Source: Streptomyces griseus (GTDB lineage: Bacteria > Actinomycetota > Actinomycetes > Streptomycetales > Streptomycetaceae). Taken from it: a stretch of 36,610 nucleotides of DNA. The position numbers and the translations under genes were made by a program. The notes under the pieces were generated by a model, which did no database searches, had not been told where the DNA came from, and saw nothing but the letters and a program-made list of their open reading frames with translations. The stretch is from contig MUNB01000130.1 in NCBI GenBank assembly GCA_002154345.1, forward strand, positions 1 through 36,610. Direction: 5' to 3'. Shown piece after piece: positions 1-8,141 of the stretch. The stretch's first letter is position 1; each line of letters opens with the position of its first letter.

Positions 1-17
1 ACATTTGACGACAGAAC

Positions 18-41
18 CTAGGGCCTGTTGCGGAAGTGGAC
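18..41 (+). repeat. Left terminal inverted repeat of the IS
   Basis: This begins CTAGGGCCTGTTGCGG and pairs with 1348-1371. With a TA target duplication the element proper starts at G21. Confidence 0.8.
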
Positions 42-82
42 CGCTGGGCAGTTGAGCCCTCTGGATCGGTACAGTCGCGTGC

Positions 83-442
83 ATGCTGAAGCCACTACTG
101 CGTGCAGTTGATGCGGGCGGCCGTACCGTGGACGACCCGACCGAGGAGGCCCTGCACGACCTGTTGGCCGAGATGAGCCTGTCGTACCGGTTTGTCATCC
201 TGGACAGACTCGATCTGGAGCCTGCGGATCAGCATTACATTCAGGTGTACCTGAACGATGACCTCAGCTACCGGGTCGAGTACCGCGAAGGCAGTGCGGA
301 GGAGCACTACCAGGCCCATGTTCCAAGGGCCCATGAAGTGTTCGGCCCGGAAGAGTCGACCGCCAAGGTGATGATGGACTGGGCTCACGATCGACAGGGA
401 TGGCGCGAGGCGTTGCCGTGGACCCCGATGCCTTTTCGGTGA
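83..442 (+). CDS. Hypothetical protein, IS passenger
   Basis: This 119-residue acidic protein has no signal peptide or membrane segment. It is rich in aromatic and acidic residues (for example the stretches QHYIQVYLNDD and YRVEYREG) and ends with a Trp/Pro-rich tail containing ALPWTPMPF. I do not recognise the family. The compact alpha/beta look resembles small immunity-type proteins, but that is only an impression. It lies wholly between the terminal repeats of the IS and converges on the transposase with 4 bp between stop codons, so it moves with the element. Base composition is clearly less GC-rich than the chromosomal genes to the right, and codons such as TTT, CAT and ATT are used. No strong ribosome binding site precedes the ATG. 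Possible roles are a regulator of transposition, an immunity gene or an incidental passenger. Confidence 0.6.
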   Translation: MLKPLLRAVDAGGRTVDDPTEEALHDLLAEMSLSYRFVILDRLDLEPADQHYIQVYLNDDLSYRVEYREGSAEEHYQAHVPRAHEVFGPEESTAKVMMDWAHDRQGWREALPWTPMPFR

Positions 443-446
443 GGGA

Positions 447-1286
447 TCACAGCCACTCGTTGATCGCCGCGACCAGGACTGTCGCCTCGTAGCGGACAGC
501 GAGCTTGTCGTACCGCGTGGCGACAGCGCGGTTCCTCTTGAGGCGGTTGATCCCGCACTCGACCGCGTGGCGCTCGCGGTAGTCGAGCGGGTCGAAGCGC
601 GGCGGCCGGCCGCCGCGGGAACCGAGCCTTCGGCGGTTGCGGGCCTGGTCGGCCTTGTCCGGGAAGGTGCAGCGAATCCCGCGCCGACGCAGGTAAGCCC
701 GGTTCCCGCGGGAGGCGTACGCCTTGTCGGCCCGCACGCTGTCGGGGCGGACGCGAGGCCGTCCCGGACCGATGCGGGGCACGCGGACCTTGTCCAACAC
801 CGCCTCGAACTGCGGTGAATCCCCGCGCTGCCCGGCCGTCACCACGATCGACATGGGCTTCTGCCCCTGCTCGACCGCCAGATGCAGCTTGGTCGTGAAC
901 CCGCCACGCGACCGTCCCAGCCCGTGATCGACCGGCTCGGTGGATGCACCACCAGGCGGCTCCTTCTGCAGTTCGCCCTGCTTACAGGCCCCGGCTGCAC
1001 GCTGATGAGCGCGGCATACTGTGGAGTCGACGCTCAGGTCCCACGTGATCGCACCTTCCGCATCGGCCAGGGACTGGAGACGGGTGAAAAGCCGGTGCCA
1101 GCTGCCGTTGCGCTGCCACCGGCGGAACAGGTCGTAGACCCGGCTCCACGGTCCGTACTCGGCGGGCACGTCCCGCCACGGAACGCCGGTCCGGACCCGG
1201 AACCGTATGCCGTCGATCAGCTGCCGCCGAGGCCAGACGGGAGGCCGCCCCAACCTGGCACCCTTCGGCAACAGCGGCTCCAGCAC
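447..1286 (-). CDS. IS5-family DDE transposase
   Basis: It catalyses cut-and-paste movement of the surrounding element. The 279 residues show an N-terminal helix-turn-helix part ([11 protein letters not shown], then TGVPWRDVP and [14 protein letters not shown]), then the RNase-H-like core. The likely catalytic triad is D87 in VDSTV, D187 in RADKAY and E243 in [11 protein letters not shown]; the Y-(2)-R-(3)-E-type signature near E243 is typical of IS4/IS5 enzymes. All three acidic residues are present, so the core looks intact. The only usable start is GTG at 1286. The reading frame stays open upstream to about 1331 and encodes conserved-looking [11 protein letters not shown], but has no ATG, GTG or TTG there. 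The enzyme may thus be N-terminally shortened or use a non-standard start. It is convergent with the passenger gene at 83-442. Confidence 0.9.
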   Translation of the reverse strand: MLEPLLPKGARLGRPPVWPRRQLIDGIRFRVRTGVPWRDVPAEYGPWSRVYDLFRRWQRNGSWHRLFTRLQSLADAEGAITWDLSVDSTVCRAHQRAAGACKQGELQKEPPGGASTEPVDHGLGRSRGGFTTKLHLAVEQGQKPMSIVVTAGQRGDSPQFEAVLDKVRVPRIGPGRPRVRPDSVRADKAYASRGNRAYLRRRGIRCTFPDKADQARNRRRLGSRGGRPPRFDPLDYRERHAVECGINRLKRNRAVATRYDKLAVRYEATVLVAAINEWL

Positions 1287-1347
1287 CGCCCACTGCTCGT
1301 CCGTGAGATCTCCCCGACCTATGAACCGTGATCATCCACAGCCCAAG

Positions 1348-1371
1348 ATCCACTTTCGATACACGCCCTAG
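1348..1371 (-). repeat. Right terminal inverted repeat of the IS
   Basis: On the minus strand it begins CTAGGGCGTGTATCG. It matches the left repeat at 20 of 24 bases, with mismatches at repeat positions 8, 12, 13, 16 or at the inner end. The final CTA (1368-1370) doubles as the stop codon of the neighbouring minus-strand regulator. Confidence 0.8.
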
Positions 1372-2627
1372 CCGCGCTGTTCGGCGTCGAGGCTCCGGAC
1401 CCGGGCCAGCAACGCCGGCCGCTGGTCCTCCGGAACCGCCCCGGCCAGCGCGCGCCACACCGGCAGATCCTCCTCGCCCCACGGGCTGTACGCCCAGTCG
1501 GCGAGCAGTCCAGGATCACCCCGGGCGATCAGCGCGGCCCGCAGCTGCTCGGTGATCCGCCGCCGCAGCCGTACGACGGACGGGGCCCGGGAACCCGGCA
1601 GCAACGGGCCCGCGTACGCGTCCAGCGCCGCCGCCACCGCGCCCGAGGCCAGCCGGCGCGTCACCGTGTCGAAGTCGGCGTCCACCGGAACGGCCAGCCG
1701 GTACGGGCGCGAGTCCAGCAGATCGGGCCCCAGCAGCCGACGGAGCCGGGAGAGTTCGGCCCGCAGTGTCACCGGGGTCACCGACTCGTCCTCGTACAGC
1801 TCGATCAACAGCTCGTCACCGCTCAGACCTTCCGGCCTACGGGCCAGGGCGACCAGGATCTCGCTGTGCCGCCGGCTGAGCCGCAGCCGCCGCCCCCGTG
1901 CCACCAGCAGCGCCTCGTCCCGGCCCAGCGCGCCCAGCCGCACCGTCTCGACGTCCGCTGGCGGGGCCAGCAGCGCGAGCTGCGACTCGGCGGCCCGGGC
2001 CACCGCCTGGACGAACGCCAGACTGTGCGGATGGGCAAGCTGGTCTCCGCCCGTGATGTCCACGGCCCCCAGCACTCGGCCCGTGTGCGGGTCGTGCAGC
2101 GGAGCGGCCGCGCAGGTCCACTGCTGGACCGGCCGCAGGAAGTGCTCGGCCGCGAAGACCTGCACCGGGCGGTCCACCGCGATCGCCGTACCGGGCGCGT
2201 TCGTCCCCGCCACGGACTCGGCCCAGCGGGCGCCCTCCACGAAGTTCATCAGGCCGGCCCGTCGCCGCGCCGCGGTGTGGCCCTCGACCCACAGGAGGCG
2301 CCCGTGGGCGTCGCAGACCGCCAGCAGATGCTCCCCGTCCGTCGCGTACGCGCCCATCAGCTCACGGATCACGGGCATCGCACGGGCCAGCGGATGCGCG
2401 TCCCGGTAGGGGCCCAGCTCGTCCGGGCCGAGCTCCACCGCCGGGGCGTCGTCCGGGCTGACCCGCGCTCGCGCCGAGCGCCGCCAGGACGCGCCGACCA
2501 CCGCGCGGACCGGTCGCTCCAGCCGTCCCGCCGAGGTGAACACGTCATGGGCGCGGCGCAGCGCACCGCTCTGTTCGCCGGGATCGGTGTCCGCCGCCAG
2601 GGCCACCCAGGGATCCGTCAACTCCAC
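1368..2627 (-). CDS. GAF-domain transcriptional regulator with C-terminal winged helix
   Basis: A 419-residue cytoplasmic regulator. Residues about 25-60 carry the ASWRRSARARVSPD segment typical of GAF-type activators next to aldehyde or alcohol dehydrogenase genes. About 75-200 form a GAF sensor domain (LLAVCDAHGRLLWVEGH, AGTNAPGTA, VLGAVDITGGD). About 230-320 resemble an OmpR/SARP-type DNA-binding winged helix (LRLSRRHSEILVALARR, LRAELSRLRRLLG). No sigma54 AAA domain is present. The frame stays open far upstream, but codon use supports a GTG start at 2627; another GTG lies at 2654. The stop TAG at 1370-1368 is made by the IS end, and the original chromosome would have given the same stop. 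The presumed target gene is not in the window and may lie beyond the left edge. Function is inferred from family context. Confidence 0.85.
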   Translation of the reverse strand: MELTDPWVALAADTDPGEQSGALRRAHDVFTSAGRLERPVRAVVGASWRRSARARVSPDDAPAVELGPDELGPYRDAHPLARAMPVIRELMGAYATDGEHLLAVCDAHGRLLWVEGHTAARRRAGLMNFVEGARWAESVAGTNAPGTAIAVDRPVQVFAAEHFLRPVQQWTCAAAPLHDPHTGRVLGAVDITGGDQLAHPHSLAFVQAVARAAESQLALLAPPADVETVRLGALGRDEALLVARGRRLRLSRRHSEILVALARRPEGLSGDELLIELYEDESVTPVTLRAELSRLRRLLGPDLLDSRPYRLAVPVDADFDTVTRRLASGAVAAALDAYAGPLLPGSRAPSVVRLRRRITEQLRAALIARGDPGLLADWAYSPWGEEDLPVWRALAGAVPEDQRPALLARVRSLDAEQRG

Positions 2628-2730
2628 CCTCCCGTCCAGGGCCGTCGTGCCCACCCATCGTCGTCGCCGTGGGTCTCCGCGACAACCTCGGTGCGGAGAG
2701 TCATCACTACGGGGGATGGGGAGGGGCGGC

Positions 2731-3324
2731 TCAGGTGACGGGGACGGCGGCGGCGACGAGCCGGAGGTAGCGCTCCCAGTCCCAGTGGACGCCCGGGTCG
2801 GTGTGGTCGCTGCCCGGTACCTCGTGGTGGCCGACGATGTGCTCCCGGTCCTTGGGAATACCGTGGCGCTCGCAGATCTCCGCGGTGAGCCCTGCGGACC
2901 GCAGGTACATGATGTCCGTGAAGAACTCCGGGCGGTCCACCCACCCTTCGTGCTCGATGCCGATGCTCCGGGTGTTCCAGGTCCAGTTGCCCGCGTGCCA
3001 GGCGATGTCCTTCTCGCGTACGCACTGGGCGACATGGCCGTCGCCCGAGCGCACGACGTAGTGCGCGGACACCTGCTTGGAGGGGCTCCGGAAGATGCCC
3101 GTGGTCGGGGTGAACAACTGCTGGGCGACATGGATGACGATCCGGTCGACCCGGCGCTCCGAAGGGTGAGCGGGAACGGTGTAGTTGGCGGGCGCGGCCG
3201 GGGACCAGAGGGCCGTCGCGAAATCGGTGGGGCCCTGCGGGGCCGCCACCGCCCGGGCGGAGGACGGCAGGACGGCCGCCGCCAGCGTCGCGGCAGTGCC
3301 CTGAATGATCCTTCTGCGGTGCAA
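2731..3324 (-). CDS. Tat-exported N-acetylmuramoyl-L-alanine amidase
   Basis: It is predicted to cut the amide bond between N-acetylmuramic acid and L-alanine in peptidoglycan, outside the membrane. I chose TTG at 3324 because AGGAG stands 5 bp upstream and the protein then begins LHRRRIIQGTAATLAAAV, a twin-arginine signal peptide with probable cleavage near residues 25-28. The 197-residue protein fits the Amidase_2/PGRP fold. Expected zinc ligands are His in RIVIHVAQQ, His in IVGHHEVPG and Asp in HTDPGVHWDW. Tyr in SAHYVV and the IAWHAGNW segment are also family-typical. It is a single-domain enzyme with no wall-binding repeat. A small protein like this usually works in cell-wall turnover. 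It is co-oriented with the regulator downstream (about 100 bp gap). Confidence 0.92.
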   Translation of the reverse strand: MHRRRIIQGTAATLAAAVLPSSARAVAAPQGPTDFATALWSPAAPANYTVPAHPSERRVDRIVIHVAQQLFTPTTGIFRSPSKQVSAHYVVRSGDGHVAQCVREKDIAWHAGNWTWNTRSIGIEHEGWVDRPEFFTDIMYLRSAGLTAEICERHGIPKDREHIVGHHEVPGSDHTDPGVHWDWERYLRLVAAAVPVT

Positions 3325-3750
3325 CAGCTCTCCTGAGGCCGGGGGACGGGCGGGTGCGGAGCGGGGGCAGGGAGGCAGCACAAGGCCGGAACCGGGCAGG
3401 TGGTGCCCGCCCTGTGGATCACCCCCTGCCGATGCGGATGACGAGTCCGCCGGGCATCCGGTTCCCGCAACCGCCGCCCGGGCGCGGGTCCGGACGAGCG
3501 TCCGGATGCGTGTGCAGACCCGTGCAGACCCCGTGCCCGTCCGGCCGCGCCGCTTCCCCGCTCAGGGCAAGCGCCGCACGCGTCAGGCGAACCTGCTGAT
3601 TCCTGCCCCCGGTTCCGGCCCTGCCCTCTCCGCTCATGCAGCACAGCACAGCACAGCCCAGCCCAGCCCAGGCCGGATCCGGCGGCGGGCACCCAGCACC
3701 GGGACCCTCAGCCCGCCATGACCGCCCCGCTCCGCCGCGCCCGTAGCCTC
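3325..3750. other. Gene-free 426 bp upstream of the amidase
   Basis: No convincing gene. It must carry the amidase promoter, but I cannot fix -35 and -10 boxes. It holds a pentanucleotide repeat (3641-3670), a GTGCAGACCC direct repeat near 3511-3530 and a short dyad CCGGACG-AG-CGTCCGG near 3490. Open frames here have poor codon use. Confidence 0.6.
3641..3670. repeat. Pentanucleotide tandem repeat (GCACA)3(GCCCA)3
   Basis: Six perfect 5-bp units run head to tail: three GCACA, then three GCCCA. They lie between the SWIM gene stop and the amidase promoter region, outside any supported gene. Confidence 0.85.
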
Positions 3751-5163
3751 CTACGCCCCGCCCTCCGCTCCCGCCAACGCTCCTGCCGGGTCGTCGTCCG
3801 CCGGCCCGGCAGGCACCCAACGGCCGTGCTCCTTGCGGTAGGGCCACCACCGTCCGTCCGGGTCGAACCGGAGCTGGACGTCGGCGCCCACGACCGTCCA
3901 GCGGGCCCGCCCGCTCGCCCGCAGCGTCGGCCGCTCGCCCTCCTCCCACGCCGCGCCGAGCCGGGCGCGGGCTCGCTCCAGCTGCTCCGCGTCCGGTGCC
4001 CACTCCTCGTCCAGCACCGCGAGTGCCGCGACCCCGCCGTACCGCCAGGCACGGACCGCGGCGCTCAGGTCCGCGGGCGGCCGGCCCGACCCCGTGGCCA
4101 GCCGGGCCCCGAACCGGGGCTCCGGCCGGGCGTCCGCGGCCAGCCGCACCGCGTCCTGCCGCGGGGTCAGCTCCACCGGGAGCGGCTGTCCCCCGTGCCC
4201 CGGAGCCAGGGCGTCCAGCAGCATCCGGCGGGCCCGCACCGCGCTGTCGGCCGCCAGCACCTCCAGCGCCGCCGGGTCGATGCCGGGCACGGGTCCGGTC
4301 TCCGTGTCCAGCGACGGCCCGAGCCCCGGCTCCTCGGGGGCCGACGGAGGCGCGGGGAGCGGCGGCAGGATCCCGGCGGCCGCGAACGCTTCCCCGGCCG
4401 GGACCCCGCGAACCTCCCGCTCCTCGACAGTGTCGGCCTGCTCCCCGCCGTCGCCGGCACGGACCGCGCGGGCCGTGCTGCGCACCTGGAGCTCGTCCAG
4501 CAGCCGCCGCTCGTCGCGCCCCCGCATCAGCAGCAGGACGAACGGATCCTCGTCGAGCAGCCGCGCCACCTGATAGCAGAGCGCACCCGAGTGCGGGCAG
4601 TGGTCCCAGGCACCGCAGGTGCACTCCGGCTCCAGATCGCCGATGCCCGGCAGCAGATCGACCCCGGCGCCCGCCGCGTCCTCCACCAGATGCGGCGGCA
4701 TCTCCCGGTCCAGCAGCGCCGCGATGTGCCCGGCCCGGTCCACCGCCATGTCCAGGAACCGGTCCCAGGCACCCGCGCCGAGCTGCTGGAGCAGGACGTC
4801 GCTGCGGTGGGCCGAGCCGTCGCGGTCCCGTACCACCGCCGTGATCCGCCCCGGCCGTACGGAGACCGCACCGACCCTGCCCTCCCGGGCCAGCCGCCGC
4901 CCCTGCTTGAGCTGCTGACCGTCGAGCGCCGTGTCCTCCAGCGCCTTGAGCCATGCCCGGCCCCACCAGGACGTGGCGAACCCCCGGCCCTGCGCCGGCG
5001 GAAACGCCGCGAACGTACGCTCCGGTCCGCGTCGGCCGTCCCGGGACGCCCCGTCGTCGCCGTCGTCCTCTCTGTCCGAGGCGTCCCTGTCGCCCGCCCC
5101 GGACTCTTCTCCGTACCCGTCCTCGTACGTGTATGCGTAGGCGTCCTCGTACGCGTCGCTCAT
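3751..5163 (-). CDS. SWIM zinc-finger protein
   Basis: A 470-residue cytoplasmic protein. The first 50 residues are acidic and low in complexity (many D, E and Y). The SWIM zinc motif CxCx5CxH is complete at C181, C183, C189 and H191 (ECTCGAWDHCPH), preceded by the usual LQQLGAGAWDRFLD and LLDREMPPHL helices. SWIM domains bind DNA or proteins and often accompany SWI2/SNF2 ATPases, which is the case here. Its ATG overlaps the TGA of the SNF2 helicase gene in an ATGA (5160-5163), so translation is probably coupled and the two proteins likely work together on DNA or chromatin. The C-terminal half is rich in Ala, Pro and Glu and includes two similar WRYGGVAALAVLDEEW-type segments of unknown role. 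The process served is not known. Confidence 0.92.
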   Translation of the reverse strand: MSDAYEDAYAYTYEDGYGEESGAGDRDASDREDDGDDGASRDGRRGPERTFAAFPPAQGRGFATSWWGRAWLKALEDTALDGQQLKQGRRLAREGRVGAVSVRPGRITAVVRDRDGSAHRSDVLLQQLGAGAWDRFLDMAVDRAGHIAALLDREMPPHLVEDAAGAGVDLLPGIGDLEPECTCGAWDHCPHSGALCYQVARLLDEDPFVLLLMRGRDERRLLDELQVRSTARAVRAGDGGEQADTVEEREVRGVPAGEAFAAAGILPPLPAPPSAPEEPGLGPSLDTETGPVPGIDPAALEVLAADSAVRARRMLLDALAPGHGGQPLPVELTPRQDAVRLAADARPEPRFGARLATGSGRPPADLSAAVRAWRYGGVAALAVLDEEWAPDAEQLERARARLGAAWEEGERPTLRASGRARWTVVGADVQLRFDPDGRWWPYRKEHGRWVPAGPADDDPAGALAGAEGGA

Positions 5164-8141
5164 CGTGCGCCCCCTCGCAGCTCGACCAGGTCGGCCAGTT
5201 CCGCATCGGTCAGTTCGGTCAGCGCCGCCTCGCCGGAGCCGAGCACCGCGTCCGCGAGGCCCTGCTTACGGGCGAGCATCTCGGCGATCCGGTCCTCGAT
5301 CGTGCCCTCGGCGATCAGCCGGTGCACCTGCACCGGCTGCGTCTGGCCGATCCGGTACGCCCGGTCCGTCGCCTGCGCCTCGACCGCCGGATTCCACCAG
5401 CGGTCGAAGTGCACGACATGACCGGCCCGGGTGAGGTTGAGCCCGGTGCCCGCCGCCTTGAGGGACAGCAGGAACACCGGTGCCTCGCCCGCCTGGAAGC
5501 GGGCCACCATCTCCTCGCGGCGGGCCACCGGCGTACCGCCGTGCAGGAACTGCGTGCCCACTCCGCGCGCGGTCAGATGCTCCTCCAGCAGCCGGGCCAT
5601 CTGCACGTACTGCGTGAAGACCAGCACCGAACCCTGCTCGGCCAGAATCGTGTCCAGGAGTTCGTCCAGCAGCTCGATCTTCCCCGACCGGTCCGCGATC
5701 CTCGGCTGCTCCTCCTTGAGGTACTGCGCCGGGTGATTGCAGATCTGCTTCAGCGCCGTCAGCAGCTTCATCACGAGACCGCGCCGCTCGAAACCGTCGG
5801 CGGCGGAGATCTCCGCCAGGGTCTCGCGGACCACCGCCTCGTAGAGACCGGTCTGCTCCGGCGTCAGCGACACGGCCCGGTCGGTCTCGGTCTTCGGCGG
5901 CAGCTCGGGCGCGATCCCCGGGTCGGACTTCCGGCGGCGCAGCAGGAACGGCCGCACCAACGCCGCGAGTCGCTCGGCGGCGCCCGGGTCGTCGCCGCCC
6001 TCGACCGCGGCGGCATACCGCGTACGGAAGGTGCCGAGCCGGCCGAGCAGACCGGGCGTCGTCCAGTCCAGGATCGCCCACAGCTCGGACAGGTTGTTCT
6101 CCACGGGGGTTCCGGTGAGCGCGACCCGGGCCCGGGCGCCGATCATCCGCAACTGCTTGGCCGTCGCCGAGTGCGGGTTCTTGACGTGCTGGGCCTCGTC
6201 GATGACGACCATGCCCCAGGACACGGCGGCGAGCCGGGGCGCGTCCAGGCGCATCGTGCCGTAGGTCGTCAGGACGAACTCGCCGTCCACCAGGTCTTCC
6301 AGGGAACGCGACGCGCCGTGGAAGCGGCGGACAGGGGTGCCCGGGGCGAACTTCTGGATCTCCCGCTGCCAGTTGCCCATCAACGACGTCGGGCACACCA
6401 CCAGCGTCGGTCCTGCCGCGTCGCGGTCGCTCTGCCGGTGCAGATGCAGGGCGATGAGCGTGATCGTCTTGCCGAGGCCCATGTCGTCGGCCAGACAGGC
6501 GCCGAGGCCGAGCGAGGTCATCGTGTCGAGCCAGTTCAGACCGCGCAGCTGGTAGTCGCGCAGGGTCGCGGTGAGCGCCTCGGGCTGACCGATCGCCTGC
6601 TGGGCGGCGGACTCCGGATCGGCCAGCCGGTCCCGCAACCGCTGGAGCCAGCCGGTCGCCGCCACCTCGACACGGCGGCCGTCCACCTCCGTCGAACCGG
6701 TCAGCACCGCGCCGAGCGCGTCGATCGGGGTGACCTTGCGGTCCTGGGTCTCCCGGGCCCGGCGCGCCTCCTCGGGGTCGATGAGCACCCACTGGTCACG
6801 CAGCCGCACGATGGGCCTGGAGGACTCGGCCAGCCGGTCCAGCTCCTCGCGGGTCAGCTTCCGGTCGCCCAGGGCGAACCGCCAGTCGAACGAGAGCAGG
6901 GCGTCGGCGGAGAGGAACGAGGGCATCTCCGCGGTGGTACGTCCGCGCTGCCCGTCGCCCTGCCGGCCCGTGCTGTCCGCGTCGTCGCTGTCCGTGTCGT
7001 CCGGGCCGATCACGGCGCGCGCGGTGAGCTTCCTGGACAGCTCCCTGGGCCAGTGCACCTGCACCCCGGCGGCGGCCAGGGCACGCGAGGCGGACCCCAG
7101 CAGCTCGGCGATCTCCTCGTCGGCCGGTTCCACCGAGTCCGGCACCGCGGCGGAGAGCAACGGCGCCAGCGGAGGCCAGGCGCGGGCTGCCCGCCGCAGG
7201 GTGAGGAGGGCGTCCATCCGGGCCCGCGGCCCGAACGCGGTCGCGGTCCGCGAGCCGCCCGCCCACACCTCGGCCGCATCGGCGACCAGCGAGGGATCGC
7301 TGACGCTGTGGATCTGCAGCACGGCCCGGAACGACGGAGCCGCCGCGTCCGGAACGACCGCGTCCGGACCGGACCCCGCCCGTACCGCTCCTGAGCCGGC
7401 CTCCGGGGTCACGTCCGCGCCGCTCGCCCGCGAGGTCACGCCCATGACCTCGATGCGCAACGAGAGCCGTACGCCCGCGTCGTGACCGGCCGCCACATCG
7501 GCGGCCCAGGCCCGCCCCTCGGGCAGATGGTGCGGCTGCCGGGCGGCGAACGCGGGGCCGGCGGAGACGAAACCGGCAGCGGGTGTACGGGGCATCGCGT
7601 CGGCCACGGCATCGAGGAACGCACGGAGCAGGCGCTCCGGTTCCGGCAGGAACGGTTCGCCCGCAGTGCCGTCGGCCGGTACCGGTACCGGAACCGCGTG
7701 CGCGGTCGGCGGCATCGACGCGGCCAGCTCCCGGACCCGTTCGAGATCCTCGGCGCCCAACGGGCCGATGCGCCAGGCGTCGTGGTCGGTGGCGCTCAGC
7801 CCCGGCAGCAGCAGGCCGCGGGCCACGAACTGGAGAGCCAGAAGCGAGGCGGCGCCCCAGAAGGCGGTGGCGGGTGAGGCGTGTGCGGCGGCCCGCGCCC
7901 GGGTCAGTACCGGCAGCGCGTCCCGCACGGGGAGGTGCAGGGCCGAAACCGTACGGGGCCGCAGGTCGGCTCCGACCACGGTCAGTTCCGACGTGGTCCC
8001 GGGGGTGTCGGAAGGGGTGCTACCGTCCGGATCCCAGAACGCGATCCTGCCGGTACGAGCCGGATCCGCGGGGACGAAAACCGCGCAGCAGCGGGACAGT
8101 TCGGCGATCTCGGAGGGCGTTGCCGCAGGGTGCCTGTGCAC
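5160..8141 (-). CDS. SNF2-family DEAD/DEAH helicase (HepA-like)
   Basis: It is an ATP-dependent DNA translocase or remodeller with about 993 residues. The N-terminal half is a bacterial SNF2-associated region. The ATPase half has, in order, Walker A LADDMGLGKT (near residue 550), DEAQ box VVIDEAQHVKN (near 648), ALTGTPVENN, VLVFTQYVQM, LLSLKAAGTGLNLT and the C-terminal motif ATDRAYRIGQ (near 930). All core motifs look intact. The frame stays open to a GTG at 8240 with a GAGAGGAG sequence upstream. Codons between 8240 and 8141 are, however, poor in G/C at third positions (CTA, AAA, TTT), so I prefer GTG at 8141. The gene is first in a two-gene unit with the overlapping SWIM gene. No methylase or nuclease of a known defence system is next to it. 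Confidence 0.93.
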   Translation of the reverse strand: MHRHPAATPSEIAELSRCCAVFVPADPARTGRIAFWDPDGSTPSDTPGTTSELTVVGADLRPRTVSALHLPVRDALPVLTRARAAAHASPATAFWGAASLLALQFVARGLLLPGLSATDHDAWRIGPLGAEDLERVRELAASMPPTAHAVPVPVPADGTAGEPFLPEPERLLRAFLDAVADAMPRTPAAGFVSAGPAFAARQPHHLPEGRAWAADVAAGHDAGVRLSLRIEVMGVTSRASGADVTPEAGSGAVRAGSGPDAVVPDAAAPSFRAVLQIHSVSDPSLVADAAEVWAGGSRTATAFGPRARMDALLTLRRAARAWPPLAPLLSAAVPDSVEPADEEIAELLGSASRALAAAGVQVHWPRELSRKLTARAVIGPDDTDSDDADSTGRQGDGQRGRTTAEMPSFLSADALLSFDWRFALGDRKLTREELDRLAESSRPIVRLRDQWVLIDPEEARRARETQDRKVTPIDALGAVLTGSTEVDGRRVEVAATGWLQRLRDRLADPESAAQQAIGQPEALTATLRDYQLRGLNWLDTMTSLGLGACLADDMGLGKTITLIALHLHRQSDRDAAGPTLVVCPTSLMGNWQREIQKFAPGTPVRRFHGASRSLEDLVDGEFVLTTYGTMRLDAPRLAAVSWGMVVIDEAQHVKNPHSATAKQLRMIGARARVALTGTPVENNLSELWAILDWTTPGLLGRLGTFRTRYAAAVEGGDDPGAAERLAALVRPFLLRRRKSDPGIAPELPPKTETDRAVSLTPEQTGLYEAVVRETLAEISAADGFERRGLVMKLLTALKQICNHPAQYLKEEQPRIADRSGKIELLDELLDTILAEQGSVLVFTQYVQMARLLEEHLTARGVGTQFLHGGTPVARREEMVARFQAGEAPVFLLSLKAAGTGLNLTRAGHVVHFDRWWNPAVEAQATDRAYRIGQTQPVQVHRLIAEGTIEDRIAEMLARKQGLADAVLGSGEAALTELTDAELADLVELRGGAR

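Larger units (their letters stand above)
21..1368. mobile_element. IS5-like insertion sequence with a passenger gene
   Basis: The two ends form imperfect terminal inverted repeats. 18-41 read inwards matches the reverse complement of 1348-1371 at 20 of 24 positions, both beginning CTAGGGC and ending in AAGTGGA. A TA duplication (19-20 and 1369-1370) flanks a GGGC-starting element, as is known for the IS427-type branch of IS5. The element is about 1.35 kb, against roughly 0.85-0.95 kb usual for this group. The extra length is a 119-codon gene (83-442) lying inside the repeats and convergent with the transposase. The element sits precisely at the stop codon of the regulator on its right. The boundaries are read from the sequence; the family assignment rests on transposase motifs. 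Confidence 0.85.

Noticed and set aside
2628-3692. Long N-terminal extension of the GAF regulator frame
   Set aside because: It overlaps the amidase gene in another frame and has poor codon use and repetitive Arg/Pro/Ser composition.
4953-7394. 813-codon plus-strand frame opposite the SNF2 helicase
   Set aside because: Antisense shadow of helicase motifs; no family resemblance.
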